Shown here: piece after piece, positions 11,319 to 22,447 of the stretch | Layout of the letters: every line of letters starts with the position of its first letter | Position numbering within the stretch: position 1 is the first letter of the stretch | DNA from: Streptomyces sp. PCS3-D2 | Lineage (GTDB): Bacteria; Actinomycetota; Actinomycetes; Streptomycetales; Streptomycetaceae | Reading direction: 5' to 3' | DNA length: 64,000 bases | Assembly (NCBI RefSeq): GCF_000612545.2 | Contig: NZ_CP097800.1 | Coordinates: 4,662,501 to 4,726,500 of the forward strand | Position numbers and translations under genes: made by a program | The notes under the pieces: generated by a model | What the model saw: only the letters and a program-made list of their open reading frames with translations | Databases searched by the model: none | Told to the model about the DNA's origin: nothing

Positions 11319-13194
11319 GCCCGTGGACGCGCGGTGGGAAAGCGCACGGGTGAAGGGCCGGCGCCGGCGCCTGCGCACCGTGCGGGCGTACGCCTTCGCT
11401 GCGGCCGGGCTGATGCTGGCGGGCTGCGCCTCGATGCCCGACAGCGGCGAGATCCGCGCGGTGCAGGCCTCGCAGGGCGTGGACTCGCAGGTGCGGGTGT
11501 TCGGCGTGCCGCCCGCGGACAAGGCCACCCCGGCGGAGATCGTCGACGGTTTCCTTGAGGCGATGACCAGTGACGACCCGCAGCTGGAGACCGCCCGCAA
11601 GTACCTCACGCCGGCGGCCGCGAAGTCCTGGAAGCCGAGTTCCGTCGTCACCGTGCTCTCGTCCGGCCTCAACCGGGTCGCGGTGCGCGGCGAGAAGGAT
11701 CCCGAGGGGCCTCGCTGGAAGGTGACGGGCAAGCTGCTCGCGACCGTCGACGAGCACAGCGCGTACCAGCCGCAGACCGGCGCCAGGGAGTACGAGGAGC
11801 AGCTCCAGCTCGTTCAGGACGAGGACCGGCAGTGGCGCATCTCGACGCCGCCGAACGGCCTGGTGCTGAGCGAGTCGGACTTCCAGCGCATCTACATGCC
11901 GGTGAACAAGTACTACTTCGCCGGCGACACGCTCGTCGCCGACCCGGTCTACGTGCGCCAGCGCAGCGACCCCGATTCGCGGATGGACCCGACCACGCAG
12001 ACCGTGCAGTCGCTCCTCGCCGGGCCGTCCCGGTGGCTCGCGCCGGTCGTGGAGTCCAGCTTCCCCACCGGTACGGAACTGCGCACGGGCACCAAGTCCC
12101 TCTCGTACGACGGCCAGAACACGCTGCGCGTGCCGCTCAACGACAAGGTGGGCAACGTCGCGCAGCCGCAGTGCAAGAAGATGGCCACCCAGCTGCTCTA
12201 CACGGTCAAGGACCTGACGGGTTCCCGGCTCGACCAGGTCGAACTGCTGCGCTCCTCCGACGACAAGACGTCCTCGCTGTGTTCGGTGACCTCGGTGAGC
12301 GCGGACGCCATCGCCAACCGGCCGAAGATCCCGGAGTACCAGTACTTCGTCGACAACGAGAAGCGTCTGGTCCGGATGAAGCTCGACGTGGGCGGTGAGG
12401 ACCAGCAGATCCGTACCGAGCCGGTGCCGGGGCCGCTGGCGACCGCTCCGGTGTTCAAGGTCAGCTCGGCGGCGGTCTCGCACGACGAGCGGCGCGCGGC
12501 CGTGGTGTCCGAGGACGGGCACGGCCTGTACGTGGTGTCGCTGGTTGGGGGCGGGCCGATGCCGGCCCAGGTGCCGATCGGCCGGGGCGGCAAGGCGGAG
12601 ACGCTGACGGCGCCGAGCTGGGACGCCTCGGGCGATCTGTGGGTCGCGGACCGGGATCAGCAGCACCCGGGTCTGTGGCGGGTGCCGGGCGGGACCGGAA
12701 CGCCCGAGAGGGTGCAGGTCGCGGGGCTCGACAACCGGCGGATCGTCTCGCTGAAGGCGTCCGCGGACGGGGCGCGGATCGCGCTGCTGCTGGAGGAGGA
12801 CGCGCGCAGCAAGCTCCTCTACATCGGGCGGGTCGAGAGGCCCGACACGAAGGGTGACATCTCCGCGGTGTCGGTGCGCGAGCTGCGTCCGGCGGCCCCG
12901 CAGATGGCGGACGTGACCACGATGAGCTGGGCGCCGCGCGGCCGGCTGCTGGTGGTGGGCCGGGAGAAGCGCGGGGTGCAGCAGGCCCGCTACATGCTGG
13001 CGGACGGCTCGGTGGTCGCGGCGAGTCTGCCGGGGGCCACGGGGCTGGCCGAGGTCGCGGCTGCCGCGGCGGAGGACGAGTCGAAGCCGAAGCCGGTCGT
13101 GGCGTACTCGGAGGACGGGATCGTCTGGCTGCCGCCGGGGGCGCAGTGGCGCACGGTGGCCGAGGGCGGCGGGTCTCCGGTCTACCCGGGCTGA
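11308..13194 (+). CDS. lpqB: lipoprotein LpqB, MtrAB accessory factor
   Basis: 628 residues. A basic N-terminus and hydrophobic stretch lead to a lipobox LMLAGC with Cys40, predicting a membrane-anchored extracytoplasmic lipoprotein. The body has the LpqB N-terminal region and GerMN domain (about 200-330), then a beta-propeller-like C-terminal half. In Mycobacterium, LpqB binds the extracellular domain of MtrB and modulates signalling; that role is inferred here from the conserved gene order. ATG 11308 is preceded by AGGAGGA at 11293-11299 and lies inside the end of mtrB. A GTG at 11350 would give a shorter signal peptide and is an alternative. Confidence 0.96.
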   Translation: MDGEPVDARWESARVKGRRRRLRTVRAYAFAAAGLMLAGCASMPDSGEIRAVQASQGVDSQVRVFGVPPADKATPAEIVDGFLEAMTSDDPQLETARKYLTPAAAKSWKPSSVVTVLSSGLNRVAVRGEKDPEGPRWKVTGKLLATVDEHSAYQPQTGAREYEEQLQLVQDEDRQWRISTPPNGLVLSESDFQRIYMPVNKYYFAGDTLVADPVYVRQRSDPDSRMDPTTQTVQSLLAGPSRWLAPVVESSFPTGTELRTGTKSLSYDGQNTLRVPLNDKVGNVAQPQCKKMATQLLYTVKDLTGSRLDQVELLRSSDDKTSSLCSVTSVSADAIANRPKIPEYQYFVDNEKRLVRMKLDVGGEDQQIRTEPVPGPLATAPVFKVSSAAVSHDERRAAVVSEDGHGLYVVSLVGGGPMPAQVPIGRGGKAETLTAPSWDASGDLWVADRDQQHPGLWRVPGGTGTPERVQVAGLDNRRIVSLKASADGARIALLLEEDARSKLLYIGRVERPDTKGDISAVSVRELRPAAPQMADVTTMSWAPRGRLLVVGREKRGVQQARYMLADGSVVAASLPGATGLAEVAAAAAEDESKPKPVVAYSEDGIVWLPPGAQWRTVAEGGGSPVYPG

Positions 13195-13252
13195 GGTCCT
13201 GCGGTCGTCCACAGGGGTGGCGGGCCGGGGGCCGGGCCGCCAGGGTGGAGTC

Positions 13253-13981
13253 ATGCGGGGGTGGTGGCAGGAGCTCGCCGGTCTGGTGCTGCCGGCGGAC
13301 TGCGCCGGGTGCGGTGCCGCCCGCGTGCTGGTGTGCGACGACTGCCGGGGCGCGCTCGGCGGGTCCCTGGCGCGGCCGGTGCGGCCGTCTCCGTGCCCCG
13401 AGGGGCTGCCGGTGGTAGCGGCTGCGGCCGCCTACCAGGGGGCCGTACGGGGCGTGCTGCTGGCCCACAAGGAGCGCGGGGCGCTGCCCCTGGCCGGGGT
13501 GCTGGGTGACGCGCTGGCGGCGGCCGTCCTGGCGGGCGGTACGGGGCCGGGCCGGGCCGAGGTGGCGCTGGTGCCGGTTCCTTCGGCGCGGCGGCAGGTG
13601 CGGGCGCGCGGGCACGATCCGGCCCGCAGGATCGCCCTGGCCGCGGCGGGGCGGCTGCGGCGGGCCGGGGTCGCCGCACGGGTGGCGCCCGTACTGGGGC
13701 TGCGGCGGGCCGTGGCCGACCAGGCGGGTCTGGGGGCCCGGGAGCGCCGGGAGAACCTCGCCGGGGCGCTGGCGGTGTGCCGGGACGGGGCACGGCTGAC
13801 GGGCGGGGCCCGGGTCGTACTGGTGGACGACGTGATCACCACCGGGGCGACGCTGGCCGAGGCGGCCCGGGCGGTGCGCGCGGCGGGTGCCGGGGCGGGC
13901 CCGGGGGCCGTGCTGCGGGCAGCGGTGGTCGCCGCGCCGGCGGACTCCTTCGCGCGATCTCGCGGGACGGCGGCGCGGTGA
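13253..13981 (+). CDS. ComF family phosphoribosyltransferase-like protein
   Basis: 242 residues. The N-terminal zinc-finger-like cysteines CAGCGAARVLVCDDC (about 17-31) precede a type I phosphoribosyltransferase fold with the PRPP-binding motif VVLVDDVITTGATL (about 188-201). ComF proteins are linked to DNA uptake or recombination in naturally competent bacteria; in Streptomyces the role is uncertain. It lies 58 nt after lpqB on the same strand, so it is probably co-transcribed. The ATG at 13253 gives the family-typical start MRGWWQELAGLVLPADC. Confidence 0.9.
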   Translation: MRGWWQELAGLVLPADCAGCGAARVLVCDDCRGALGGSLARPVRPSPCPEGLPVVAAAAAYQGAVRGVLLAHKERGALPLAGVLGDALAAAVLAGGTGPGRAEVALVPVPSARRQVRARGHDPARRIALAAAGRLRRAGVAARVAPVLGLRRAVADQAGLGARERRENLAGALAVCRDGARLTGGARVVLVDDVITTGATLAEAARAVRAAGAGAGPGAVLRAAVVAAPADSFARSRGTAAR

Positions 13982-14311
13982 CCTGCAACGTCTCCGGGAG
14001 GAAAATCCCGTGAATACATTTGGAACTGGAGGGGAAGGCCCATCGTTGCAGGTAGTACGAGGGAACGGCCACCGGACTGGAAGTACGTGCCGGTAGCGGG
14101 TGCCGACAACCGTCATACAGGGATATGTTCGGTGGTGAGGAACTCAGGAGGCTGTTCTCTCGACTCCGAAGTCGGTGGGGTGTAGATCTTGCCGATGGGG
14201 GAGGAGGAGGTGAAAGTCGCCAAGTCCGAGGCTCCGGCCTTCACCGGAGTCTGGTGCGAAAGGGAGACGCTTCGCCCCGTCGGGCGGAGCTATCCGGGAA
14301 CGGAGTTCTGC
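13982..14311 (+). promoter_or_regulatory. hpf upstream region with a candidate SigR-type promoter
   Basis: A 330-nt stretch without an assured gene. GGAAC at 14022-14026 is separated by exactly 18 nt from GTT at 14045-14047, close to the published SigR (oxidative-stress sigma factor) consensus GGAAT-N18-GTT. A 28-codon frame with a good ribosome-binding site overlaps this site (14010-14096). The promoter call is an inference from pattern only. Confidence 0.4.
14010..14096 (+). CDS. possible 28-residue small ORF upstream of hpf
   Basis: GTG at 14010 is preceded by GGGAGG (13996-14001) at good spacing, giving a 28-residue frame MNTFGTGGEGPSL... ending with TAG at 14094. It has no recognisable domain. 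It could be a leader peptide for hpf or simply chance. The candidate SigR promoter lies inside it, so both readings cannot use the same transcript start. Confidence 0.25.
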   Translation: MNTFGTGGEGPSLQVVRGNGHRTGSTCR

Positions 14312-15007
14312 GTGGACATCGTCGTCAAGGGCCGCAAGACCGAGGTGCCCGAGCGGTTCCGCAAGCACGTGGCCGAGAAGCTGAATCCGGAGCGGATCCA
14401 GAAGCTCGACGCCAAGGTGATCAGCTTGGACGTCGAGGTGTCCAAGGAGCACAACCCGCGCCAGGCCGACCGTTCCGACCGCGTGGAGATCACCCTGCGT
14501 TCGCGGGGCCCGGTGATCCGGGCCGAGGCCGCCGCCGCCGACCCGTACGCGGCGCTCGACCTCGCCCAGGACAAGCTGGAGGCCCGGCTGCGCAAGCAGC
14601 ACGACAAGCGCTACACCCGCCGTGGCAGCGGCCGGATCCCGGCTGCCGAGGTCGCCGACGTCGTGCCGGGCGTCGCCTCGCTCAACGGCAGTGGCCAGCC
14701 GGTCACCGAGGAGAAGACGGACGGAGTTCCGATCACCCGGATCGGTTCCATCGAAGTGCAGGGCGAAGGCCCGCTGATCGTCCGCGAGAAGACCCACTCG
14801 GCCGCGCCCATGCCGCTCGACCAGGCTCTCTACGAGATGGAGCTGGTCGGCCACGACTTCTATCTGTTCGTCGACTCCGAGACGAAGTTGCCCAGTGTCG
14901 TCTACCGGCGGCACGCCTACGACTACGGCGTCATCCACGTGAACCCCGACGGTGCCTCCAGCTCGGAGGAGCCGCGGGGCGGCGCGGGTGGCGCGCTCGG
15001 CGGCTGA
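14312..15007 (+). CDS. hpf: ribosome hibernation promoting factor, long form
   Basis: 231 residues. The N-terminal HPF/YfiA domain (about 1-105; VDIVVKGRKTEVPERFRKHVAEKL) binds the 30S decoding region. A linker leads to the C-terminal dimerisation domain (about 165-220; EKTHSAAPMPLDQALYEMELVGHDFYLF) that joins two ribosomes into an inactive 100S particle. GTG 14312 is chosen because conserved HPF begins at this residue and GGAG lies about 7 nt upstream. An in-frame ATG at 14189 would add 41 residues with no family match. It is possibly induced by stress through the SigR-like promoter upstream. Confidence 0.94.
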   Translation: MDIVVKGRKTEVPERFRKHVAEKLNPERIQKLDAKVISLDVEVSKEHNPRQADRSDRVEITLRSRGPVIRAEAAAADPYAALDLAQDKLEARLRKQHDKRYTRRGSGRIPAAEVADVVPGVASLNGSGQPVTEEKTDGVPITRIGSIEVQGEGPLIVREKTHSAAPMPLDQALYEMELVGHDFYLFVDSETKLPSVVYRRHAYDYGVIHVNPDGASSSEEPRGGAGGALGG

Positions 15008-15198
15008 GCAGACCGTTCGCTGCCCCCGCGGGACGCTCCGGCGCCTCCGCGGGGGCACCTGCATGGCGGGTATGCGCCAGGAGGTCCGCCGGCATCCCCC
15101 GCGCCGTGGTGCGGGCATGGAATCATGGCGGGCAGTCAACCGGCTGCGGAACGTGTCCGGTTGGCCCGGCAGCTCAGCACCATGCAGGGGGAGGGACG

Positions 15199-15951
15199 AT
15201 GGCGGACAGCTTCGGTCCGGTACGCGCGGACGACGGCGCGGCCTGCCGCGGGGCGGACCCGTCGGGGGAGACCGCCGACGCGTCGGACGGGGAGCCCATC
15301 AGGGTCCTCGTGGTCGACGACCACGCGCTCTTCCGGCGGGGACTGGAGATCGTCCTCGCGCAAGAGGAGGACATCCAGGTCGTCGGCGAGGCCGGAGACG
15401 GCGCGGAGGCGGTGGACAAGGCCGCCGATCTGCTGCCGGACATCGTGCTCATGGATGTGCGGATGCCCCGGCGGGGCGGGATCGAGGCGTGCACCTCGAT
15501 CAAGGAGGTGGCTCCCTCCGCGAAAATCATCATGCTGACGATCAGCGACGAGGAGGCGGACCTCTACGACGCGATCAAGGCGGGCGCGACCGGCTACCTC
15601 CTGAAGGAGATCTCCACGGACGAGGTGGCCACCGCCATCCGCGCGGTGGCCGACGGCCAGTCGCAGATCAGCCCGTCGATGGCGTCGAAGCTCCTCACCG
15701 AGTTCAAGTCGATGATCCAGCGGACCGACGAGCGGCGGCTGGTGCCGGCGCCGCGGCTGACGGACCGGGAGTTGGAGGTCCTCAAGCTGGTCGCCACCGG
15801 CATGAACAACCGCGACATCGCGAAGGAGTTGTTCATCTCCGAGAACACCGTGAAGAACCACGTCCGCAACATCCTGGAGAAGCTCCAGCTGCACTCCCGG
15901 ATGGAAGCCGTGGTCTACGCGATGCGGGAGAAGATCCTGGAGATCCGCTGA
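15199..15951 (+). CDS. NarL/LuxR-family response regulator
   Basis: 250 residues. A 32-residue variable N-terminus precedes the receiver domain with DD at 40-41, Asp86 in IVLMDVRMP and Lys in YLLKEIS. The C-terminal LuxR-type helix-turn-helix is LTDRELEVLKLVATGMNNRDIAKELFISENTVKNHV (helices about 190-235). ATG 15199 has a GGGGGAGGG ribosome-binding site. No histidine kinase gene is adjacent, so it is an orphan regulator in this window; it corresponds to the gene next to hpf in S. coelicolor. The target genes are unknown. Confidence 0.93.
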   Translation: MADSFGPVRADDGAACRGADPSGETADASDGEPIRVLVVDDHALFRRGLEIVLAQEEDIQVVGEAGDGAEAVDKAADLLPDIVLMDVRMPRRGGIEACTSIKEVAPSAKIIMLTISDEEADLYDAIKAGATGYLLKEISTDEVATAIRAVADGQSQISPSMASKLLTEFKSMIQRTDERRLVPAPRLTDRELEVLKLVATGMNNRDIAKELFISENTVKNHVRNILEKLQLHSRMEAVVYAMREKILEIR

Positions 15952-16157
15952 GGGCTGTGCCGCCGTCACCGGTGGATCGGCCCGCGGCGCGGGACGGCGC
16001 ACGGCATCGGACGCGGTGCCCCGCACGGGCAGGCACGCCCCCGCGCGGGGCGCACCCGGGCGGTCCGGCGGCACGGCGAGGTGCCGCGGCCGGCGCCGCG
16101 CGCCCGCGCGGCCACGGAACAGCCCCGGCCTCCCCACCCGGGGCCGGCGGAGCGCGG

Positions 16158-17339
16158 TCAGGCGCCCAGTGCCGCCAGCTCGGCCGTCACCACCGCGGCC
16201 TCGGCGGCGTCCTGCGCGCGCTCCACGCGGACCGCGTCGCAGCCGACCCACTCCGCGGCCTCCCGCAGCGCCCGCGCCATCGCTCCCGCGGCCGCGGGAG
16301 AGGTCAGGGAGAGCTGCCGGGCGACCAGCGTGCGGCCCTCGCGGGCCGGGTCGGCGCGGCCCTGGAGCCGGCCGCCGGCCAGCAGGGGCATCGCGAAGTA
16401 CCCGTGTATCCGCTTCGGCCTGGGGACGTACGCCTCCAGGCGGTGCGTGAAACCGAAGATCCGCTCCGTGCGCGGACGGTCCCAGACGAGGGAGTCGAAC
16501 GGAGACAGCAGCGTCGTGCGGTGGCGGCCCCGAGGAGCCGTCGCGAGGGCCGACGGGTCGGCCCAGGCGGGCTTGGACCAGCCCTCCACCTCCACCGGTA
16601 CCAGCCCGGAGTCCGCCACCACCGCGTCGAACTGCTCCCCCTTGAGCCGGTGGTAGTCCGCGATGTCGGCGCGGGTGCCGACCCCGAGGGACCGGCCGGC
16701 CAGGGCGACCAGGCGGCGCAGGCACTCGCGGTCGTCAAGGTCGTCGTGGAGCAGCGCGTCGGGCACGGCCCGCTCGGGGAGGTCGTAGACCCGCTTCCAG
16801 CCGCGGCGCTCGCTGCACACCACCTCGCCGGTGTCGAGCAGCCACTCCACCGCGATCTTGGTCTCGGACCACTCGAACCATTCGCCGCCGTTCTTGGCGC
16901 CGCCCAGCTCGGTGGAGGTCAGCGGGCCGTCCGCCGTCAGGCGGTCCAGGACCGCCCGCGTCGAGTGCTCCTTGTCCCGGAGGACGTGCCAGCGGTGGCC
17001 GCGCGCCCGGTTGGCCCGGCGGCGGAAAGCGAAGTGGGGCCATTCCTCGATCGGCAGGATGCAGGCCGCGTGCGACCAGTACTCGAAGGCGTGCCGCTCG
17101 CTCCAGTAGGCCTTCTCCACCGTGTCCCGGCCGACCGCGCCGAGCCGTGCGTACGGGATCAGCTCGTGGGAGCGGGCCAGCACCGAGATGGTGTCGAGCT
17201 GGACGGCGCCCAGGTGGCGCAGGACCCCGCGGACCCCGCCGCGCCGGTCGGGGGCTCCGAGGAAGCCCTGGGCGCGCAGGGCGATCCGGCGGGCCTCGTC
17301 GGCGGACAGGGACACGGTCGGCGGCGGCAGGCTGGTCAT
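16158..17339 (-). CDS. YcaQ-type winged-helix DNA glycosylase
   Basis: 393 residues, the HTH_42/YcaQ superfamily. The N-terminal VSLSADEARRIALRAQGF is followed by the motif LGAVQLDTISVLARSHELIPYARLG, which carries the Gln-x-Asp catalytic pattern of YcaQ-like enzymes that unhook interstrand crosslinks. Mid-protein are AEWLLDTGEV and LLSPFDSLVWDR, both typical. The protein would excise bulky alkylated or crosslinked bases in the cytoplasm. It is a stand-alone gene, not inside a biosynthetic cluster, so general repair is more likely than self-resistance. ATG 17339 was taken because conserved family sequence begins shortly after it. Confidence 0.9.
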   Translation of the reverse strand: MTSLPPPTVSLSADEARRIALRAQGFLGAPDRRGGVRGVLRHLGAVQLDTISVLARSHELIPYARLGAVGRDTVEKAYWSERHAFEYWSHAACILPIEEWPHFAFRRRANRARGHRWHVLRDKEHSTRAVLDRLTADGPLTSTELGGAKNGGEWFEWSETKIAVEWLLDTGEVVCSERRGWKRVYDLPERAVPDALLHDDLDDRECLRRLVALAGRSLGVGTRADIADYHRLKGEQFDAVVADSGLVPVEVEGWSKPAWADPSALATAPRGRHRTTLLSPFDSLVWDRPRTERIFGFTHRLEAYVPRPKRIHGYFAMPLLAGGRLQGRADPAREGRTLVARQLSLTSPAAAGAMARALREAAEWVGCDAVRVERAQDAAEAAVVTAELAALGA

Positions 17340-17392
17340 GCGCCGAAGCCTAGGGGCCGCCACTGACATCGAGCGGGCCGGACCCGGCGGGG

Positions 17393-17968
17393 TCAGGCGG
17401 TCGGCGACGGCAGGTACGGCAGGCGCGCGGACAGGCCCAGGTCGGAGGGGAGCAGACCACCGACGCGGCAGTCGCGCAGGGTGCCGCGGTGGGAGATCCC
17501 GGCGCGCAGGATCCCCTCCATCCTGAAGCCGGCCTTCTCGGCGACGGCCCGGGAGGCCGCGTTGCCGGGCTCGGCCCGCCATTCCAGGCGTCCGGCGCCG
17601 AGTTCGGCGAAGGCCCAGCGGGCGGCGGCGCCGACCGCCTCGGTCACGTAGCCGCGGCCGCGGTGCTCCTTCACCGCCCAGAAGCCGACCTCGAACACGC
17701 ACTCGCCGCGTGGGTGCACGCCCAGGGCCGCCACCAGCGGACCCGGTGGCCGCAGCCGGACGGCGAAGCTGTACGCGGTGTCCTCGCGCCAGCCGGCCGG
17801 CACGGTCTCGTTCACCCAGGTGTCCGCGTGCGCGTGCCCGTAGGGGGAAGGGACCTCGTTCCAGCGCTGGATGTCCGGGTCCTGGCAGGCCGCGTACACC
17901 TCGGGGGCGTCCTCGGGGGCGAAGGGGCCGAGCACGAGGCGTTCGGTGGTCAGTGTGATGGGCTCCAT
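17393..17968 (-). CDS. GNAT N-acetyltransferase (RimJ/RimL-like)
   Basis: 191 residues. It begins LTTERLVLGPFAPEDAPEVYAACQDPDIQRW and contains the acetyl-CoA loop VKEHRGRGYVTEAVGAAARWAF (about 108-130) and AEPGNAASRAVAEKAGFRMEG (about 140-160), all typical of RimJ/RimL-type transferases acting on amino groups. The substrate is unknown. The start ATG at 17968 removes a poorly conserved upstream extension. It is convergent to nothing nearby and may share a transcript with the downstream glycosylase gene (53-nt gap). Confidence 0.88.
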   Translation of the reverse strand: MEPITLTTERLVLGPFAPEDAPEVYAACQDPDIQRWNEVPSPYGHAHADTWVNETVPAGWREDTAYSFAVRLRPPGPLVAALGVHPRGECVFEVGFWAVKEHRGRGYVTEAVGAAARWAFAELGAGRLEWRAEPGNAASRAVAEKAGFRMEGILRAGISHRGTLRDCRVGGLLPSDLGLSARLPYLPSPTA

Positions 17969-18207
17969 GCGCGGATTCTGCTGTCGCCGAGCCCCCCGGG
18001 CGAACACTTTCCGGGAATCCCTCGGGGCGATGCGGCACCTTCGGTGTCCCCCGTACGTTCTCAATCCGGGCACCCGTGCCCTCATGGGAACGGCGGACCT
18101 CCCGACGCGGCCGCGTCCTCGCTTACGATGGCCGTTGCGGTGGGGCCCACCTGCCGTGCCCGGCTACGTAAAGTGCCCAGGCCCGACCGGCAAGGAGACC
18201 AGCCTCA

Positions 18208-20997
<2,790 letters not shown>

Positions 20998-21025
20998 GCC
21001 GTGGCCCCGCGGGGTCCTGGGGCGT

Positions 21026-21066
21026 CGGCCGGGGCCGGACACCGTACGGGTGTCCGGCCCCGGCCG
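21026..21066. terminator. bidirectional terminator between secA and the Rv3235-like gene
   Basis: An 18-bp perfect stem (21026-21043 with 21049-21066) around a 5-nt loop lies between convergent genes and can stop transcription from both sides. There is no T-tract, as is common in Streptomyces. Confidence 0.75.
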
Positions 21067-21182
21067 TTCGGTTCCCGCCGGGGCCGCGGGGCGTTCCCGG
21101 GTGCGGAGCCGTCCGGGGGCGCCGCACCCGGGCCGGCGCGCCTCGACCGCCGGTGGGTCCGGGCACGTGCCGGGGGAGGGGG

Positions 21183-21632
21183 TCACGGCAGCGGGCCCCG
21201 GATCTCGATCGCAGCGCAGCGCCAGCGGAGGTCCGGGCCCTGTTCCAGGCGGAAGGCCATCGCGGTCAGCCGGTCGCCGGTGGCGATGCGTGCGAAGGCC
21301 TCGATGACACCGGGGCCGGGGACGAAGCGGCCGCACTGGCGGACGACCGGTGACCGGCGCACGCGCCGGGCCTGCTCGGCAGGGGCCAGGTTCACCAGCT
21401 GCTGGTAGGCCGGGCCGACGGTGTGGCCGAGCAGCGAGTGCACCGGGCGCCGGCCGCTGACCACGGCCAGCAGGCGTTCGGCGAACCAGTGGTGCGGGCC
21501 GAGGCGCGGGGTGGGCGGGGCATCCGCGGGGCGGCGGGTGTCGCGCCGCCCGGCCGGGCGGGTCCCGGAGCGGCCGGCCGGCCTGCGACGGCCGCTGTTT
21601 CCGCCGATCGTGCCGCGCGTCGTGGTGTCCAT
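21183..21632 (-). CDS. Rv3235-like family protein
   Basis: 149 residues. The N-terminal 50 residues are basic and disordered. The conserved part is HHWFAERLLAVVSGRRPVHSLLGHTVGPAYQQL and VIEAFARIATGDRLTAMAFRLE, with Trp/Cys near the C-terminus (RWRCAAIEI). The family is named for Mycobacterium Rv3235, also found near secA; its function is unknown. A good promoter lies upstream at 21694-21722. Confidence 0.82.
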   Translation of the reverse strand: MDTTTRGTIGGNSGRRRPAGRSGTRPAGRRDTRRPADAPPTPRLGPHHWFAERLLAVVSGRRPVHSLLGHTVGPAYQQLVNLAPAEQARRVRRSPVVRQCGRFVPGPGVIEAFARIATGDRLTAMAFRLEQGPDLRWRCAAIEIRGPLP

Positions 21633-21946
21633 CGCGATCTGCCCCCGAACAGGCCGGGCCCGGCGCGGTACCGGGCGGTAACTTGATGGGGATCTTCTAC
21701 GGTCGGCGAACACGCTCCGCAACCACGGCGGCGGCCGGTCCGGCCGCCCGCCCGGTTCACCTATCCGAGTAGCCCGACCGCCGCCCCGGGGCGTGCACCC
21801 GATCGCGGCCGGGTACTCGGGTGGACGGGCACCCGGCGGGCCGCGGCAGCCCGATGGGGTACCGCGGCCGTCACCCTGCCGCACCCCGGCCGGCCGCCTC
21901 CGAGTCGTATCCTGGGTGCGTTTCCGACTACCGAAAGCAGCCGGCC
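21633..21946. other. 314-nt divergent intergenic region
   Basis: It holds the promoter of the Rv3235-like gene (21694-21722) and, towards the right, the presumed start region of the DUF6912-like gene. I see no other structure or small gene. Confidence 0.6.
21694..21722 (-). promoter_or_regulatory. SigA-type promoter of the Rv3235-like gene
   Basis: Read on the minus strand: TTGCGG (21722-21717), 17-nt spacer, TAGAAG (21699-21694). Both hexamers and the spacer fit the Streptomyces vegetative consensus. Confidence 0.6.
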
Positions 21947-22447
21947 ATGCGCGTGTACGTCCCCCTGACCCTCCCCGGGCTCGCCGAGGTGCACACGGCG
22001 GGTGAGCTGGGCCCCGCCCCGCTGCGGGCGTATGCCGTCACCCCCGGCCTGCGCGAGTGGTACGCCTCGGACGACATCGAGGAGCTGGAGTACGCGGCCC
22101 TGGGCCGGGCCGCGGCCGCCTCACTGCGGCTGCTCGCCGCCGACCCCGGCGCACCCCGACGGCGCGTCGTCGTCGCCGTCGACGTGGACGACAAGGCCGC
22201 CACCGCCACGCCCGGGGACGACGAGGCCGCCCTCGGCCGGGTGAGCCTCGCCGCCGCCGTGCGCCTCACCGTGGCCGCCGCCGTGCACGCGGACGCCGAC
22301 GACGCGGACGAGGACGTCACCGCCGCCGTGCTGGCCCTGCCCGCCGCCGACGGCGGGGACGAGGACGCGCGGTCCACCGTCGACGGGGCCGAGGACCACG
22401 AGCTCCTGTGGTTCGGTGTCCAGGAGATCCCGGGGCTGCTGACATGA
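21947..22447 (+). CDS. DUF6912-like small acidic protein
   Basis: 166 residues. It starts MRVYVPLTLPGLAEVHTAGELGPAPLRAYAVTP, a pattern well conserved among actinobacteria (DUF6912), and is rich in Ala, Asp and Glu, with no transmembrane segment. It ends ELLWFGVQEIPGLL. The function is unknown; the gene overlaps the HAD gene start by 4 nt (ATGA), so the two are translationally coupled. Confidence 0.82.
   Translation: MRVYVPLTLPGLAEVHTAGELGPAPLRAYAVTPGLREWYASDDIEELEYAALGRAAAASLRLLAADPGAPRRRVVVAVDVDDKAATATPGDDEAALGRVSLAAAVRLTVAAAVHADADDADEDVTAAVLALPAADGGDEDARSTVDGAEDHELLWFGVQEIPGLLT

Noticed and set aside
16158-17339. Self-resistance glycosylase of a genotoxin cluster
   Set aside because: No biosynthetic neighbours; general DNA repair is the simpler reading.
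14952-17366. 804-codon frame spanning the NarL regulator and the antisense of the glycosylase gene
   Set aside because: It reads real genes out of frame and is Arg/Gly-rich without domains.
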